Shown piece after piece: positions 1 to 5,206 of a stretch of 5,206 nucleotides of DNA; within the stretch, counting starts at the first letter, position 1, and each line of letters starts with the position of its first letter. The stretch comes from Acidovorax sp. (lineage in GTDB: Bacteria > Pseudomonadota > Gammaproteobacteria > Burkholderiales > Burkholderiaceae_C), in the NCBI GenBank assembly GCA_011620245.1, contig WOZN01000304.1:1-5206 (forward strand). The letters run 5' to 3'. The notes beneath the pieces are model-generated. The model did not search any database, was not told the origin of the DNA, and worked only from the letters and a program-made list of their open reading frames with translations. Position numbers and translations under genes: made by a program.

Positions 1-3
1 ACA

Positions 4-40
4 GTTTCAATCCGCGCCCGCCATTGCTGGCGGGCGAATC
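4..40 (-). repeat. CRISPR repeat unit (second from leader)
   Basis: This repeat is identical to the one at 75-111. On the transcribed strand it reads GATT, a 9-nt arm CGCCCGCCA, loop GCAA, the matching arm TGGCGGGCG, then the 11-nt tail CGGATTGAAAC. The tail length equals the crRNA 5' handle known for I-C systems, in which Cas5c cuts at the 3' base of the hairpin. GCAA fits the GNRA tetraloop pattern. Confidence 0.95.
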
Positions 41-74
41 CATGCTTGAGTGGCCAGCGGTAAATCCTAATTGC

Positions 75-111
75 GTTTCAATCCGCGCCCGCCATTGCTG
101 GCGGGCGAATC
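75..111 (-). repeat. CRISPR repeat unit (first, leader-adjacent)
   Basis: This is the leader-proximal repeat, identical over all 37 bases to the one at 4-40. It is the expected target of Cas1-Cas2 integration, because the sequence on its high-coordinate side (112-337) is unique AT-richer leader leading back to cas2. Confidence 0.94.
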
Positions 112-176
112 CCTTCGCATACAGGCCTTTGCTAATGAACGATTTTTCCTTGCACTTGCGCGTACCTGACGATGGA

Positions 177-206
177 ATTATGTTTCTGCATAAGCATCAC
201 CATCAA
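177..206 (-). promoter_or_regulatory. Candidate sigma-70 promoter for the CRISPR array
   Basis: On the minus strand, TTGATG (201-206) and CATAAT (177-182) are separated by 18 bases. They match the TTGACA and TATAAT consensus boxes at 4 and 5 of 6 positions. Transcription would begin near base 170 and enter the first repeat about 60 bases later. This is a visual match in an AT-rich region, so other promoters are possible. Confidence 0.4.
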
Positions 207-241
207 AAAGTGAAAAACCGAATAAAAAACAAAGAGTTGCG

Positions 242-290
242 AACCGCGCGAACCTCTCAATAAAACTTCCATCACTTGAGGTTCGCGGTT
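242..290 (-). promoter_or_regulatory. Inverted repeat with tandem GCGAACC motif in the leader
   Basis: GCGAACCTC at 248-256 is perfectly complementary to GAGGTTCGC at 278-286, around a 21-base spacer. AACC (242-245) and GGTT (287-290) extend the pairing if two bases bulge. GCGAACC also occurs as a direct repeat at 239-245 and 248-254 with a 9-base period. The 21-base loop and the absence of a following T-run argue against an intrinsic terminator. A protein-binding site for leader recognition, integration or expression control is more likely, but that role is inferred. Confidence 0.55.
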
Positions 291-337
291 GTAACCATAG
301 CATGACAGGATGTGCCATGGCGACTCACAACCGGCGG

Positions 338-628
338 CTACAGTACCAATGGGCCGTCAAAATCAATGGCGATGAACGTGCCGTGCTCAACCACCTCAAA
401 TCCACGCGTTCCAGGTATACGGTAAAGCCGTAAGCAATCCACGGCAGGGTCAATTTCTGCCAGTAGCCGGCGCTCCAAGGCTTCAAATTTCGCCACGTCC
501 AACTGGCACTCGAACACGGATTTTTGCACCCGCTGCCCAGTGCTTTCGCACACGCGCGCCACGCGGCGCAGGCGGCGGCGGCCCGCCTTGGTTTCGGTGT
601 TCACGTCGTAGCAGACCAGTACCAACAT
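338..628 (-). CDS. cas2: CRISPR-associated endonuclease Cas2, type I-C
   Basis: Cas2 is the dimeric core of the Cas1-Cas2 integrase that inserts new spacers at the leader end of the array. The 96-residue product has the usual family length. It begins with the hydrophobic first strand MLVLVCYDV, placing the conserved metal-site Asp at residue 8. A basic helix ([13 protein letters not shown], about 14-26) and the QKSVFECQL strand (35-43) follow the ferredoxin-like Cas2 fold. The start ATG lies 9 bases after the cas1 stop, preceded only by a weak AACGG-like ribosome site, so translation is probably coupled to cas1. It is the last cas gene before the leader, as is normal in I-C loci. Whether this Cas2 cleaves nucleic acid cannot be judged here; integration needs its structural role. 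Confidence 0.96.
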   Translation of the reverse strand: MLVLVCYDVNTETKAGRRRLRRVARVCESTGQRVQKSVFECQLDVAKFEALERRLLAEIDPAVDCLRLYRIPGTRGFEVVEHGTFIAIDFDGPLVL

Positions 629-637
629 GGCCGTTGC

Positions 638-1666
638 CTACTTGGCCACAAAGGGAACATAAGGCGCATCGTCTTCGCGCAGAGCGCGCGCCAGCAGGCG
701 AGCCTGCACCAGTGGCACCAAACCCAGCGGCACGGACTGCGCCAGCAGCGGGTGGTTGATTTCGTCCTTCTTGCGCTCTTGGTAAGCCACCACCACGGCC
801 TTGCGGGCATCAGGTTGCAAGGCCACCCCACCGCCTTCACGCAGCACAAAGTCATGTGCACCCAACTGGCCCCGGTTGATTAGCGTCAGCGCCAGCCGGT
901 CGGCCCAGGGGCGAAACTCTTCCATCAAGTCCAGCGCCAGGGCGGCGCGGCCCGGGCGCAAGGCGTGCAAGAAGCCCATTTGCGGGTCCAGCCCGGCAGC
1001 CTCCAGCGCGCTACGGCAGTCGTTCATCCACATGGCGTACAAAAACGACAGCATGGCGTTGAAGCGGTCGCGTGGTGGGCGGCGGGTGCGCCCGTCCATG
1101 GCAAAGGCGGCGCGCTGGTCGGGGCGCACCAGCAGGCTCAGGCCGCTGAAATATTGGCGGGCGGCTTCGCCTTCTATGCCGCGCAGGCTGTCCAGGCTGG
1201 CCGCGCTTAGCAGGGCGCGCAGACTGGCGGCCAGGTCATCGGCCAAGCGGGCCAGGGCTTTGGCTTCATCTTCTGACTTGGCCTCGCGGGCGCCGCGCTG
1301 CAAAACTTGCCGGGTGTTTTTGATCTTGCCGGCCACGCTGGCGCGGGCCATGTCCAGCGTGAAGATCGGATCGGCCACACGCTGAAACTGCGCCTGGCGC
1401 AGCAGCACGTTGCCGCTGACGGCGCCTTCCAGCCGGGCCTTGAAGCGGCCGTTGTCGTCCAGCAGCACCAGGGCCACGCCACCGTCGGCTAGCCGGTGCA
1501 TAAGCGGGGCCGACAAACCGATGTGCCCAAAGCACACCACAGCGCTCAGGTGGTGCAACGGCACGCGCAGCCGGGTTTCGTGGTTGACCTCCACGCGCAG
1601 GGTGTCGTTGTCCAGCCGCAGGTAGGTGTCGGGTGTGGTGACGTAAAGGGTGTTGAGCAGTTGCAT
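638..1666 (-). CDS. cas1: CRISPR-associated integrase/endonuclease Cas1, type I-C
   Basis: Cas1 is the metal-dependent integrase that catalyses spacer insertion into the array, acting as Cas1-Cas2 with help from Cas4. The 342-residue product matches the usual I-C length. The N-terminal beta domain covers roughly residues 1-90 (starting MQLLNTLYVTTPDTYLRLDN) and the helical catalytic domain follows. The expected active-site residues are visible: E165 in GIEGEAARQYF, H234 in GFLHALRPGR, and D246 in ALALDLMEEFRP. The C-terminal part ends near residue 342 without truncation. The ATG at 1666 lies 24 bases after the cas4 stop and has no clear Shine-Dalgarno sequence, so it probably relies on upstream translation. 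No frameshift or missing catalytic residue is seen, so the gene appears functional. Confidence 0.97.
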   Translation of the reverse strand: MQLLNTLYVTTPDTYLRLDNDTLRVEVNHETRLRVPLHHLSAVVCFGHIGLSAPLMHRLADGGVALVLLDDNGRFKARLEGAVSGNVLLRQAQFQRVADPIFTLDMARASVAGKIKNTRQVLQRGAREAKSEDEAKALARLADDLAASLRALLSAASLDSLRGIEGEAARQYFSGLSLLVRPDQRAAFAMDGRTRRPPRDRFNAMLSFLYAMWMNDCRSALEAAGLDPQMGFLHALRPGRAALALDLMEEFRPWADRLALTLINRGQLGAHDFVLREGGGVALQPDARKAVVVAYQERKKDEINHPLLAQSVPLGLVPLVQARLLARALREDDAPYVPFVAK

Positions 1667-1690
1667 GGTCTGGCGACTGGGGTGGTGCCG

Positions 1691-2347
1691 CTACGCGTCG
1701 GGGTCGAACAAGGCACGCCGGGCGGCCACCAGGCTGGCATGCGTAGCTTGGGGCTGGCAACGCTCTTGCAGCGAGCAGCCTTTGCAGCGCCTGGCGGCCT
1801 GCTCGGCCTCCAGGGGTGGCGGCAGCTGCCCGCTGGCCAGCATCTGCCGAATGGCCTGGGCTGTTTTCGCCACATCGGCCCGCAATTGTGCCGTGATGGG
1901 CACGACCCGGCGGCGCTTGGAGCTGGCGTAGTACAGAGCACCTTCGTTGACAGGCTTGCCCAACATGAACTCCAGGCACATGGCTTGTGCGGCCAGTTGC
2001 AGGTCGTCACAGGCGGCAATGTCGGCGGCCTTGTTGCGGCTGCCGTGTTTGTATTCCACGGGGTAGGGCACGCCACCGGCCAGAAACTCCACTACGTCCG
2101 ATTTGCCAATCAGCCCCAGCGTGTCGTGCCACAGCGGCAAGGCGCGCTCCACGCGCACGCCCTTGGCAGTTTCGACGCCGGGCAGGTCTGCCTTGGCATG
2201 CACCGCCTGGCCGCGCAGGGTGTGGAGGTTGTCGTCAAACACCTGTTCCAGGTGGATCAGGCCGCACTGGCGGGGGCAGTATTGCCAGTGCTGCAGGGCG
2301 GACAGGGCAATGGGTTCCAGCTCTGGCGCGGGTGCTTCGATGGGCAT
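1691..2347 (-). CDS. cas4: CRISPR-associated exonuclease Cas4, type I-C
   Basis: Cas4 is a RecB-like iron-sulfur nuclease that trims prespacers and helps select PAM-bearing, correctly oriented spacers with Cas1-Cas2. The 218-residue product shows the four expected cluster cysteines: C24 in WQYCPRQC and C188, C191 and C197 near the C-terminus (CKGCSLQERC). RecB-fold nuclease residues are visible as H50, D84 in GKSD, and E98 with K100 in PVEYK, followed by the QLAAQA helix near 117-122. Length and motifs are complete. The ATG at 2347 is the only usable start in this frame and lacks a Shine-Dalgarno sequence. It follows by 5 bases a TAA (2353-2355) that was probably the original stop of the upstream BRO-family gene. 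cas4 translation may therefore once have been coupled to that gene. Confidence 0.96.
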   Translation of the reverse strand: MPIEAPAPELEPIALSALQHWQYCPRQCGLIHLEQVFDDNLHTLRGQAVHAKADLPGVETAKGVRVERALPLWHDTLGLIGKSDVVEFLAGGVPYPVEYKHGSRNKAADIAACDDLQLAAQAMCLEFMLGKPVNEGALYYASSKRRRVVPITAQLRADVAKTAQAIRQMLASGQLPPPLEAEQAARRCKGCSLQERCQPQATHASLVAARRALFDPDA

Positions 2348-2352
2348 GGGTA

Positions 2353-2739
2353 TTACGGCTTTTTCGGCGCCTTGATGGCTTTGGCTGGCTACATTGCCTT
2401 TGCCGCCTTTGCCGCCTTTGCCGCCTTGGGCGTCGCTGGCGGCAGGTAGCGGTCACCCGTCCCTGCCGACTTGCCGGTTTGGCTCTCCAGCTGATTGCGG
2501 GCCTGGCGGGCGATGCGGCCGCCGGTTTGCGCGGCGGCCTTGTTTTCAGCGATCCAGGTGGCGCCCACGCTCTCGACAATCTGGCGGGTGGACAGTTTGG
2601 CCAGGGCTGTGAAGATCAACTCTGCCTCGCTCATGTAGCCGCGCAGGTTGTGACTGCCCAGGCCCTTCATCGGCTCATGCTGCGCCATGCTCACGCCCGC
2701 CCATCTTGCGATTTTTTCGTAAGGTTGCTCAGAACGTGT
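2353..2739 (-). pseudogene. C-terminal remnant of a BRO-N/DinD-type protein with Lys/Ala-rich tail
   Basis: An open frame from 2739 to a TAG at 2389-2391 encodes a segment resembling the C-terminal domain I know from BRO-N/DinD-like proteins. It includes GLGSHNLRGYMSEAELIF, ALAKLSTRQI, then ENKAAAQTGGRIARQARNQLE and GDRYLPP. It could be translated alone as about 101 residues from GTG 2694 (or ATG 2688). Its tail is KAAKAAKAAKAM. Beyond the TAG, the same frame continues in kind (PAKAIKAPKKP) to a TAA at 2353-2355, so the TAG looks like a premature amber that cut a histone H1-like tail. The N-terminal part of the protein lies upstream in another frame. Decay is the simplest reading; a surviving short DNA-binding protein is the alternative. 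The family match is from memory, not a search. Confidence 0.65.
2397..2427 (-). repeat. 9-bp tandem repeat coding the Lys-Ala-Ala tail
   Basis: The plus-strand unit CCTTTGCCG occurs three times in a row (2397-2423), followed by a four-base partial copy. On the minus strand it encodes the KAA repeats at the end of the BRO-family remnant. A 9-base unit keeps the reading frame, so copy-number change would lengthen or shorten the basic tail without switching the gene off. Confidence 0.85.
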
Positions 2740-2923
2740 TCACGGTCTCAGAGCCAACGTCCTGGGCCAGCTTGCGCTTTAAGTCAGACCAGTGTCGATT
2801 GGCGTAGGTGGTGTGCGTCAGTGCCTGCACCATGTCAATCACAGAAAACCACCAGGTTTCCGTGCTCTCGTCATACACACGGCGGATGGCTTGGCCGTCG
2901 AAGTCAGTGGGCAGGATTTTCAT
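2729..2923 (-). pseudogene. N-terminal remnant of a BRO-N domain protein
   Basis: The 64-residue frame begins MKILPTDFDGQAIRRVYDE and continues through TWWFSVIDMVQAL and NRHWSDLKRKLAQDVGSE. This is the start of a BRO-N domain, a DNA-binding fold found in phage antirepressors and DinD-like proteins, and it stops about halfway through. The frame ends in TGA at 2729-2731. Family members are usually several hundred residues long, so the second half of BRO-N and most of the middle are missing. The C-terminal domain resumes immediately downstream in the +1 frame. The ATG at 2923 is preceded by GGGA (2930-2933) at 6-base spacing and follows the cas7 stop by 11 bases. A TTG at 2938 overlapping that stop would add five residues. 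Family assignment rests on recalled motifs. Confidence 0.7.
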
Positions 2924-2934
2924 GCGCGATCCCG

Positions 2935-3933
2935 TCAACAGTGCCGAGTCAACGTCACGCCCGCTGCGGGCTGTACCGATTGCCCCACCGCCAGGCTTTG
3001 GCCATCAAACGCGACCGAGTACGCATCAAAGCTGCGGGCCACGGCGCCTGCTTCTTTGGGGGCGACTTGCAGGCGCTCAAACAGGGCGTACGCCGGGGCG
3101 TTGCCCAGTTCGCTGTCGTGCTTGAACACGTACAGCCCGCGTGTGGACATTTCGCCGCGCGCGGCAGAGCGGTCGTGCTCGAACATCTGCGCCAGCGCCT
3201 GGAACACCAGCTCAAGGTCATCTTCGCCAAACCCGGTTTGCTTGGCCAGGAAAGACGAGACAAAGCCGTGGGCCACATACACGCCATAGGGCACGGTGTG
3301 CTTGCGGCCCATGGTGCGGTTGTCGCCCTGCTGCTTTTCCGCTTCGGCCTCGGTGGCCACGGCCATGCGGGTGATGGTGTGCTCCAGCGCCACGATGGGC
3401 TCCACCGACCGCGCAAAGGTGAACTGCACCGGGCCACGCACCTGACCGCAGTTCACACCTGTGGACATGACGGCGCCAAAGGTGCGCACGTCAAAGAAGT
3501 TCTGGCACATCCATTGGCTGGCCAGGGCCACCTCGTCTGCGCTGCCTTTGCGCTTTTCCTTGGCGGGCTTTTTCTTTTTGACGTCATTGGCGGCGATTTC
3601 GATAACTTCTGGCGCTTGCTCCTCTGGCGTTACAGCCAGATTCAATGCTGAATAGGCACGCTGGTTCTGGTGGTTCAGGATGGCTTTTTCACGCACGTAG
3701 ATTTCAAAACGCTTTTCGCCATCCGCCGGGGCGCGCTCGTCTTGCTCTTTGACCAGCCCGACAAAGTTGCGCACCTTGCGCTTGAGCGACACATCGGTCA
3801 TCAGCCCGTGGCCGGATTCGGCATCCAGGCGCGGCATGTTGCCCGCATCAGGGTCGCCGTTGGGGTTGCCGTCTTTGACGTCCATGATGAGCACAAAGTC
3901 GTAGCGATTGGCGAGGGGTTGGGCGGGGCTCAT
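2935..3933 (-). CDS. cas7: Cascade backbone protein Cas7 (Csd2), type I-C
   Basis: Cas7 polymerises along the crRNA spacer to form the backbone of the I-C surveillance complex. The 332-residue product carries the Csd2 signature near the N-terminus: [20 protein letters not shown] (9-28), then [16 protein letters not shown] (43-58). [20 protein letters not shown] (147-166), [19 protein letters not shown] and [17 protein letters not shown] (201-217) follow, with [10 protein letters not shown] and [18 protein letters not shown] towards the end. It is longer than the roughly 290-300 residues usual for the family. A lysine-rich stretch at about 118-129 ([12 protein letters not shown]) looks like an inserted loop. 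The ATG at 3933 overlaps the cas8c stop as ATGA, and GGAAGGAA (3941-3948) lies 7 bases upstream, so coupling plus a strong ribosome site should give high expression, as a multi-copy subunit requires. Confidence 0.96.
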   Translation of the reverse strand: MSPAQPLANRYDFVLIMDVKDGNPNGDPDAGNMPRLDAESGHGLMTDVSLKRKVRNFVGLVKEQDERAPADGEKRFEIYVREKAILNHQNQRAYSALNLAVTPEEQAPEVIEIAANDVKKKKPAKEKRKGSADEVALASQWMCQNFFDVRTFGAVMSTGVNCGQVRGPVQFTFARSVEPIVALEHTITRMAVATEAEAEKQQGDNRTMGRKHTVPYGVYVAHGFVSSFLAKQTGFGEDDLELVFQALAQMFEHDRSAARGEMSTRGLYVFKHDSELGNAPAYALFERLQVAPKEAGAVARSFDAYSVAFDGQSLAVGQSVQPAAGVTLTRHC

Positions 3934-4322
3934 GCGGGGGTTCCTTCCGTGTCGGTGGTGGTGTGGGCTGTGTCGTCGGTTTTTTTGCTGAAGAAGTCTT
4001 GCCTCTGGTGGTAGTAGCCCAGCGCAAAGCGGCCCTGGTCGGGCAGCGGCAAATGTTTGGGAAAGTCGGTTACCGGGCCGAGCACTTCGCCCAGCAATTG
4101 CTCAAACCAGGCGGTGCGCCCGGTGGTCAGTTTTTTCAGGTGCGCGTTTTTCAGGCGCAGCAAGGTGGTGAACACCGCCACCGGCGTGCTGGAGGCTGCG
4201 CCGTAGTAACGGTCGCGGATGGTGGCATTCAGCCCGGGGCTGGCTTCTTCCTGGATTTTTTCCAGCACTGCAAAGAGCCGCCCCAGACGGTATGCCGGGT
4301 TGGGGTTGCTGAGATCAAGCAT
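3930..4322 (-). CDS. cas11c: Probable internally translated small subunit Cas11c (in frame within cas8c)
   Basis: In I-C systems the small Cascade subunit Cas11c is known to be made by independent translation from an internal start within the 3' part of cas8c. Here an in-frame ATG at 4322 begins [20 protein letters not shown] and would give 130 residues to the shared stop, close to the expected small-subunit size. It is preceded by a strong Shine-Dalgarno AGGAG (4332-4336) with 9 bases between. The product should be mostly helical and bind along the Cascade belly, supporting target-strand binding. The start is directly visible. Actual separate translation in this organism is inferred from the family. 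Automatic annotation would miss this gene because it is nested in the same frame. Confidence 0.78.
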   Translation of the reverse strand: MLDLSNPNPAYRLGRLFAVLEKIQEEASPGLNATIRDRYYGAASSTPVAVFTTLLRLKNAHLKKLTTGRTAWFEQLLGEVLGPVTDFPKHLPLPDQGRFALGYYHQRQDFFSKKTDDTAHTTTDTEGTPA

Positions 4323-5206
4323 GGGCAAAAACTCCTGTTCGGGGGCGATGGATGGCGATGAAAGCGCTGCGTGGCGCTGCTGGCGATTGAGGCAGGCCTT
4401 GATGGCTGCAGCGCGCAGGTAATTGGCGTTGTGCTCAGCCCGGCAGCGGCCCACGGCGGCGTTGAGCCACAGGCTGGGGTAAGGCGTGTTCACTCCGGCA
4501 AAGATGGCATCGACGATGGAGCCCCCCAGGTTGGGCGGAATGTTGTCGGCCTTGTTTTGCAACGCCACCGCCGTCAGCAGGCGAAACAGCGAGGGGTATT
4601 GCGCATCGTGCGGGCCACGCACCAATTCCAAATCCTTGAAATGCTGAGCGATGCGCTCGCCCAGCTCCTGCAAGGTCACGCAGTGAAAAAAGCGGATGCT
4701 GATGCGCGCCGCATTGGGTGCCAGCCCGAGCACGTAAAAGTGCAGGTGCTCGTCAGAATGGCCCCACTTGCCACTGTGCAAGGCTTCCAGCAGGGCATGA
4801 ACGGCGCGGCTGCCCGCGTCGGGATCGTCTTTGGGTGGGTCGCCAAAAATGTCGGCGGCCAGCGTTTCGAATTCCGACTCGCGTTCGGCCCAGAACACGG
4901 TGGAGGCATCGCCCACCTGTATGCGCTGGGGCGAATCTTTGCGCAGCAGGTGGTTCAGCGCGGTGGTGTAGGCGAACGCTGCGGCGCGGCTGACCGGGGC
5001 GTTTTCGCCCTGGCGCTCGGTTTTGCCATATGACTCAAAGGCTCGCGCGTTGAACGAGACGATGTTGGCGCCCGATGTTTGCGCGCCCCACACCCCTTTG
5101 ATGGAGGTATGCAAGCGCTCTACCGGAGCCGTTTCACCCGTCACCAGGCACATCGCCTGGGGCGCATCATCGCCGGTGGCAGCATGCAGCGCCGCATGCA
5201 CTACAG
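3930..5206 (-). CDS. cas8c: Cascade large subunit Cas8c (Csd1), type I-C; 5' end outside the window
   Basis: Cas8c recognises the PAM and stabilises the R-loop in the I-C complex, and later recruits Cas3. The frame is open to the window edge, giving 424 visible codons. Csd1 proteins are usually near 600 residues, so roughly 150-190 N-terminal residues are missing from this window. Recognisable family stretches include [34 protein letters not shown] and [15 protein letters not shown] in the first 90 visible residues. [20 protein letters not shown] follows, and [17 protein letters not shown] lies near the C-terminus. The GTG at 5199-5201 is internal and should not be taken as the start. The stop TGA at 3930-3932 overlaps the cas7 ATG. 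The last 130 codons probably also encode the small subunit Cas11c from an internal start. The protein ends in a Thr/Asp-rich tail of about 15 residues. Confidence 0.96.
   Translation of the reverse strand, partial: VVHAALHAATGDDAPQAMCLVTGETAPVERLHTSIKGVWGAQTSGANIVSFNARAFESYGKTERQGENAPVSRAAAFAYTTALNHLLRKDSPQRIQVGDASTVFWAERESEFETLAADIFGDPPKDDPDAGSRAVHALLEALHSGKWGHSDEHLHFYVLGLAPNAARISIRFFHCVTLQELGERIAQHFKDLELVRGPHDAQYPSLFRLLTAVALQNKADNIPPNLGGSIVDAIFAGVNTPYPSLWLNAAVGRCRAEHNANYLRAAAIKACLNRQQRHAALSSPSIAPEQEFLPMLDLSNPNPAYRLGRLFAVLEKIQEEASPGLNATIRDRYYGAASSTPVAVFTTLLRLKNAHLKKLTTGRTAWFEQLLGEVLGPVTDFPKHLPLPDQGRFALGYYHQRQDFFSKKTDDTAHTTTDTEGTPA
3941..3948 (-). promoter_or_regulatory. Ribosome binding site of cas7 inside the cas8c 3' end
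   Basis: The minus strand reads GGAAGGAA, followed by 7 bases and the ATG of cas7 at 3933. The site lies within the last cas8c codons. It supports the ATGA-overlap start rather than an internal one. Confidence 0.7.
4332..4336 (-). promoter_or_regulatory. Internal Shine-Dalgarno for cas11c within cas8c
   Basis: The minus strand reads AGGAG, followed by TTTTTGCCC and ATG at 4322. Several genuine gene starts in this operon (cas4, cas1, cas2) lack so clear a site, which makes its presence inside cas8c notable. Confidence 0.75.

Larger units (their letters stand above)
1..111 (-). CRISPR. Leader-proximal end of a type I-C CRISPR array (2 repeats, 1 full spacer; truncated)
   Basis: Two identical 37-nt repeats lie at 4-40 and 75-111 with a 34-nt spacer at 41-74. 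Bases 1-3 are the edge of a further spacer, so the array continues outside the window. On the minus strand each repeat ends in GGATTGAAAC, the typical 3' end of I-C and related repeats, so the array is transcribed in the same direction as the cas genes. Within each repeat, arms 15-23/28-36 and 86-94/99-107 form a perfect 9-bp stem. The base after each repeat (41 and 112) is also shared, so the unit could be 38 nt. The repeat at 75-111 is next to the leader, so spacer 41-74 should be the newest one. Confidence 0.96.
112..337 (-). promoter_or_regulatory. CRISPR leader between cas2 and the array
   Basis: This 226-base gap separates the cas2 stop from the first repeat. It is markedly richer in A/T than the flanking genes, especially around 203-235. 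No credible gene lies here: the plus-strand open frame at 24-263 runs through the CRISPR repeats and is an artefact. The position matches I-C leaders, which promote array transcription and direct new spacers to the first repeat. It holds a candidate promoter (177-206) and an inverted repeat (242-290), listed separately. Nothing else recognisable was found. Confidence 0.85.

Noticed and set aside
24..263. Plus-strand open frame of 79 codons at the left edge
   Set aside because: It runs through the CRISPR repeats, spacer and leader; its codons are repeat sequence, and no family resemblance is seen.
242..290. Inverted repeat as an intrinsic terminator after cas2
   Set aside because: The loop is 21 bases and there is no T-run directly after the stem on the minus strand; a terminator here is not supported.
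1496..2449. Plus-strand open frame of 317 codons opposite cas1 and cas4
   Set aside because: It is another antisense shadow with no recognisable domain; the minus-strand genes have full family motifs and catalytic residues.
2729..2736. Programmed +1 frameshift like that of prfB at TTC TGA
   Set aside because: The slip of a UUC-decoding tRNA to UCU would pair poorly, no stimulating Shine-Dalgarno is seen, and the missing central domain favours a deletion junction.
1987..3651. Long plus-strand open frame (554 codons)
   Set aside because: It lies antisense to cas4, the BRO remnant and cas7, is rich in Arg/Ala/Gly/Cys, and is typical of a shadow frame in high-GC DNA.
4371..5033. Plus-strand open frame of 220 codons opposite cas8c
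   Set aside because: It is an antisense shadow of Cas8c coding sequence without a convincing start context or motif.
5199..5201. GTG at the right edge as the cas8c start
   Set aside because: The frame stays open to the window edge and the visible protein lacks the N-terminal part of the family, so this is an internal valine codon.

Overview
The window is the adaptation half and part of the interference half of a type I-C CRISPR-Cas locus. All genes read on the minus strand. In transcription order (high to low coordinates) they are: 3' part of cas8c (with a probable internally translated cas11c), cas7, a decayed BRO/DinD-type gene, cas4, cas1, cas2, an AT-richer leader, and the leader-proximal end of the CRISPR array, which runs off the window at base 1. 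cas3, cas5c and the 5' end of cas8c would lie beyond base 5206. The high-GC coding sequence, and Cas proteins resembling those I know from Burkholderiales, suggest a betaproteobacterium, possibly a Comamonadaceae member. This placement is an inference.

Layout: 1-111 holds two identical 37-nt repeats and one complete 34-nt spacer. 112-337 is the leader, with a candidate promoter facing the array and a conserved-looking inverted repeat. 338-628 is cas2, 638-1666 cas1, 1691-2347 cas4. 2353-2923 holds remnants of a BRO-N family gene. 2935-3933 is cas7, and 3930 to the window edge is cas8c. Gene spacing is operon-like: cas8c and cas7 overlap by 4 bases, and the other gaps are short.

How it works together: Cas1-Cas2 with the Cas4 nuclease acquires and trims spacers and inserts them at the leader end near base 111. 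The array is transcribed on the minus strand. Its repeat forms a 9-bp hairpin followed by exactly 11 nt, matching the 5' handle left by the I-C processing enzyme Cas5c. Cas7 forms the backbone of Cascade, and Cas8c plus Cas11c form the large and small subunits.

Two points stand out. First, a strong ribosome binding site and ATG inside cas8c predict a separate 130-residue Cas11c. Second, a BRO-N/DinD-like gene with a histone H1-like Lys/Ala/Pro tail sits between cas7 and cas4. It appears to carry an internal deletion, a frame change and a premature amber codon, yet its original end lies only 5 bases from the cas4 start, suggesting that it was once an integral operon member.
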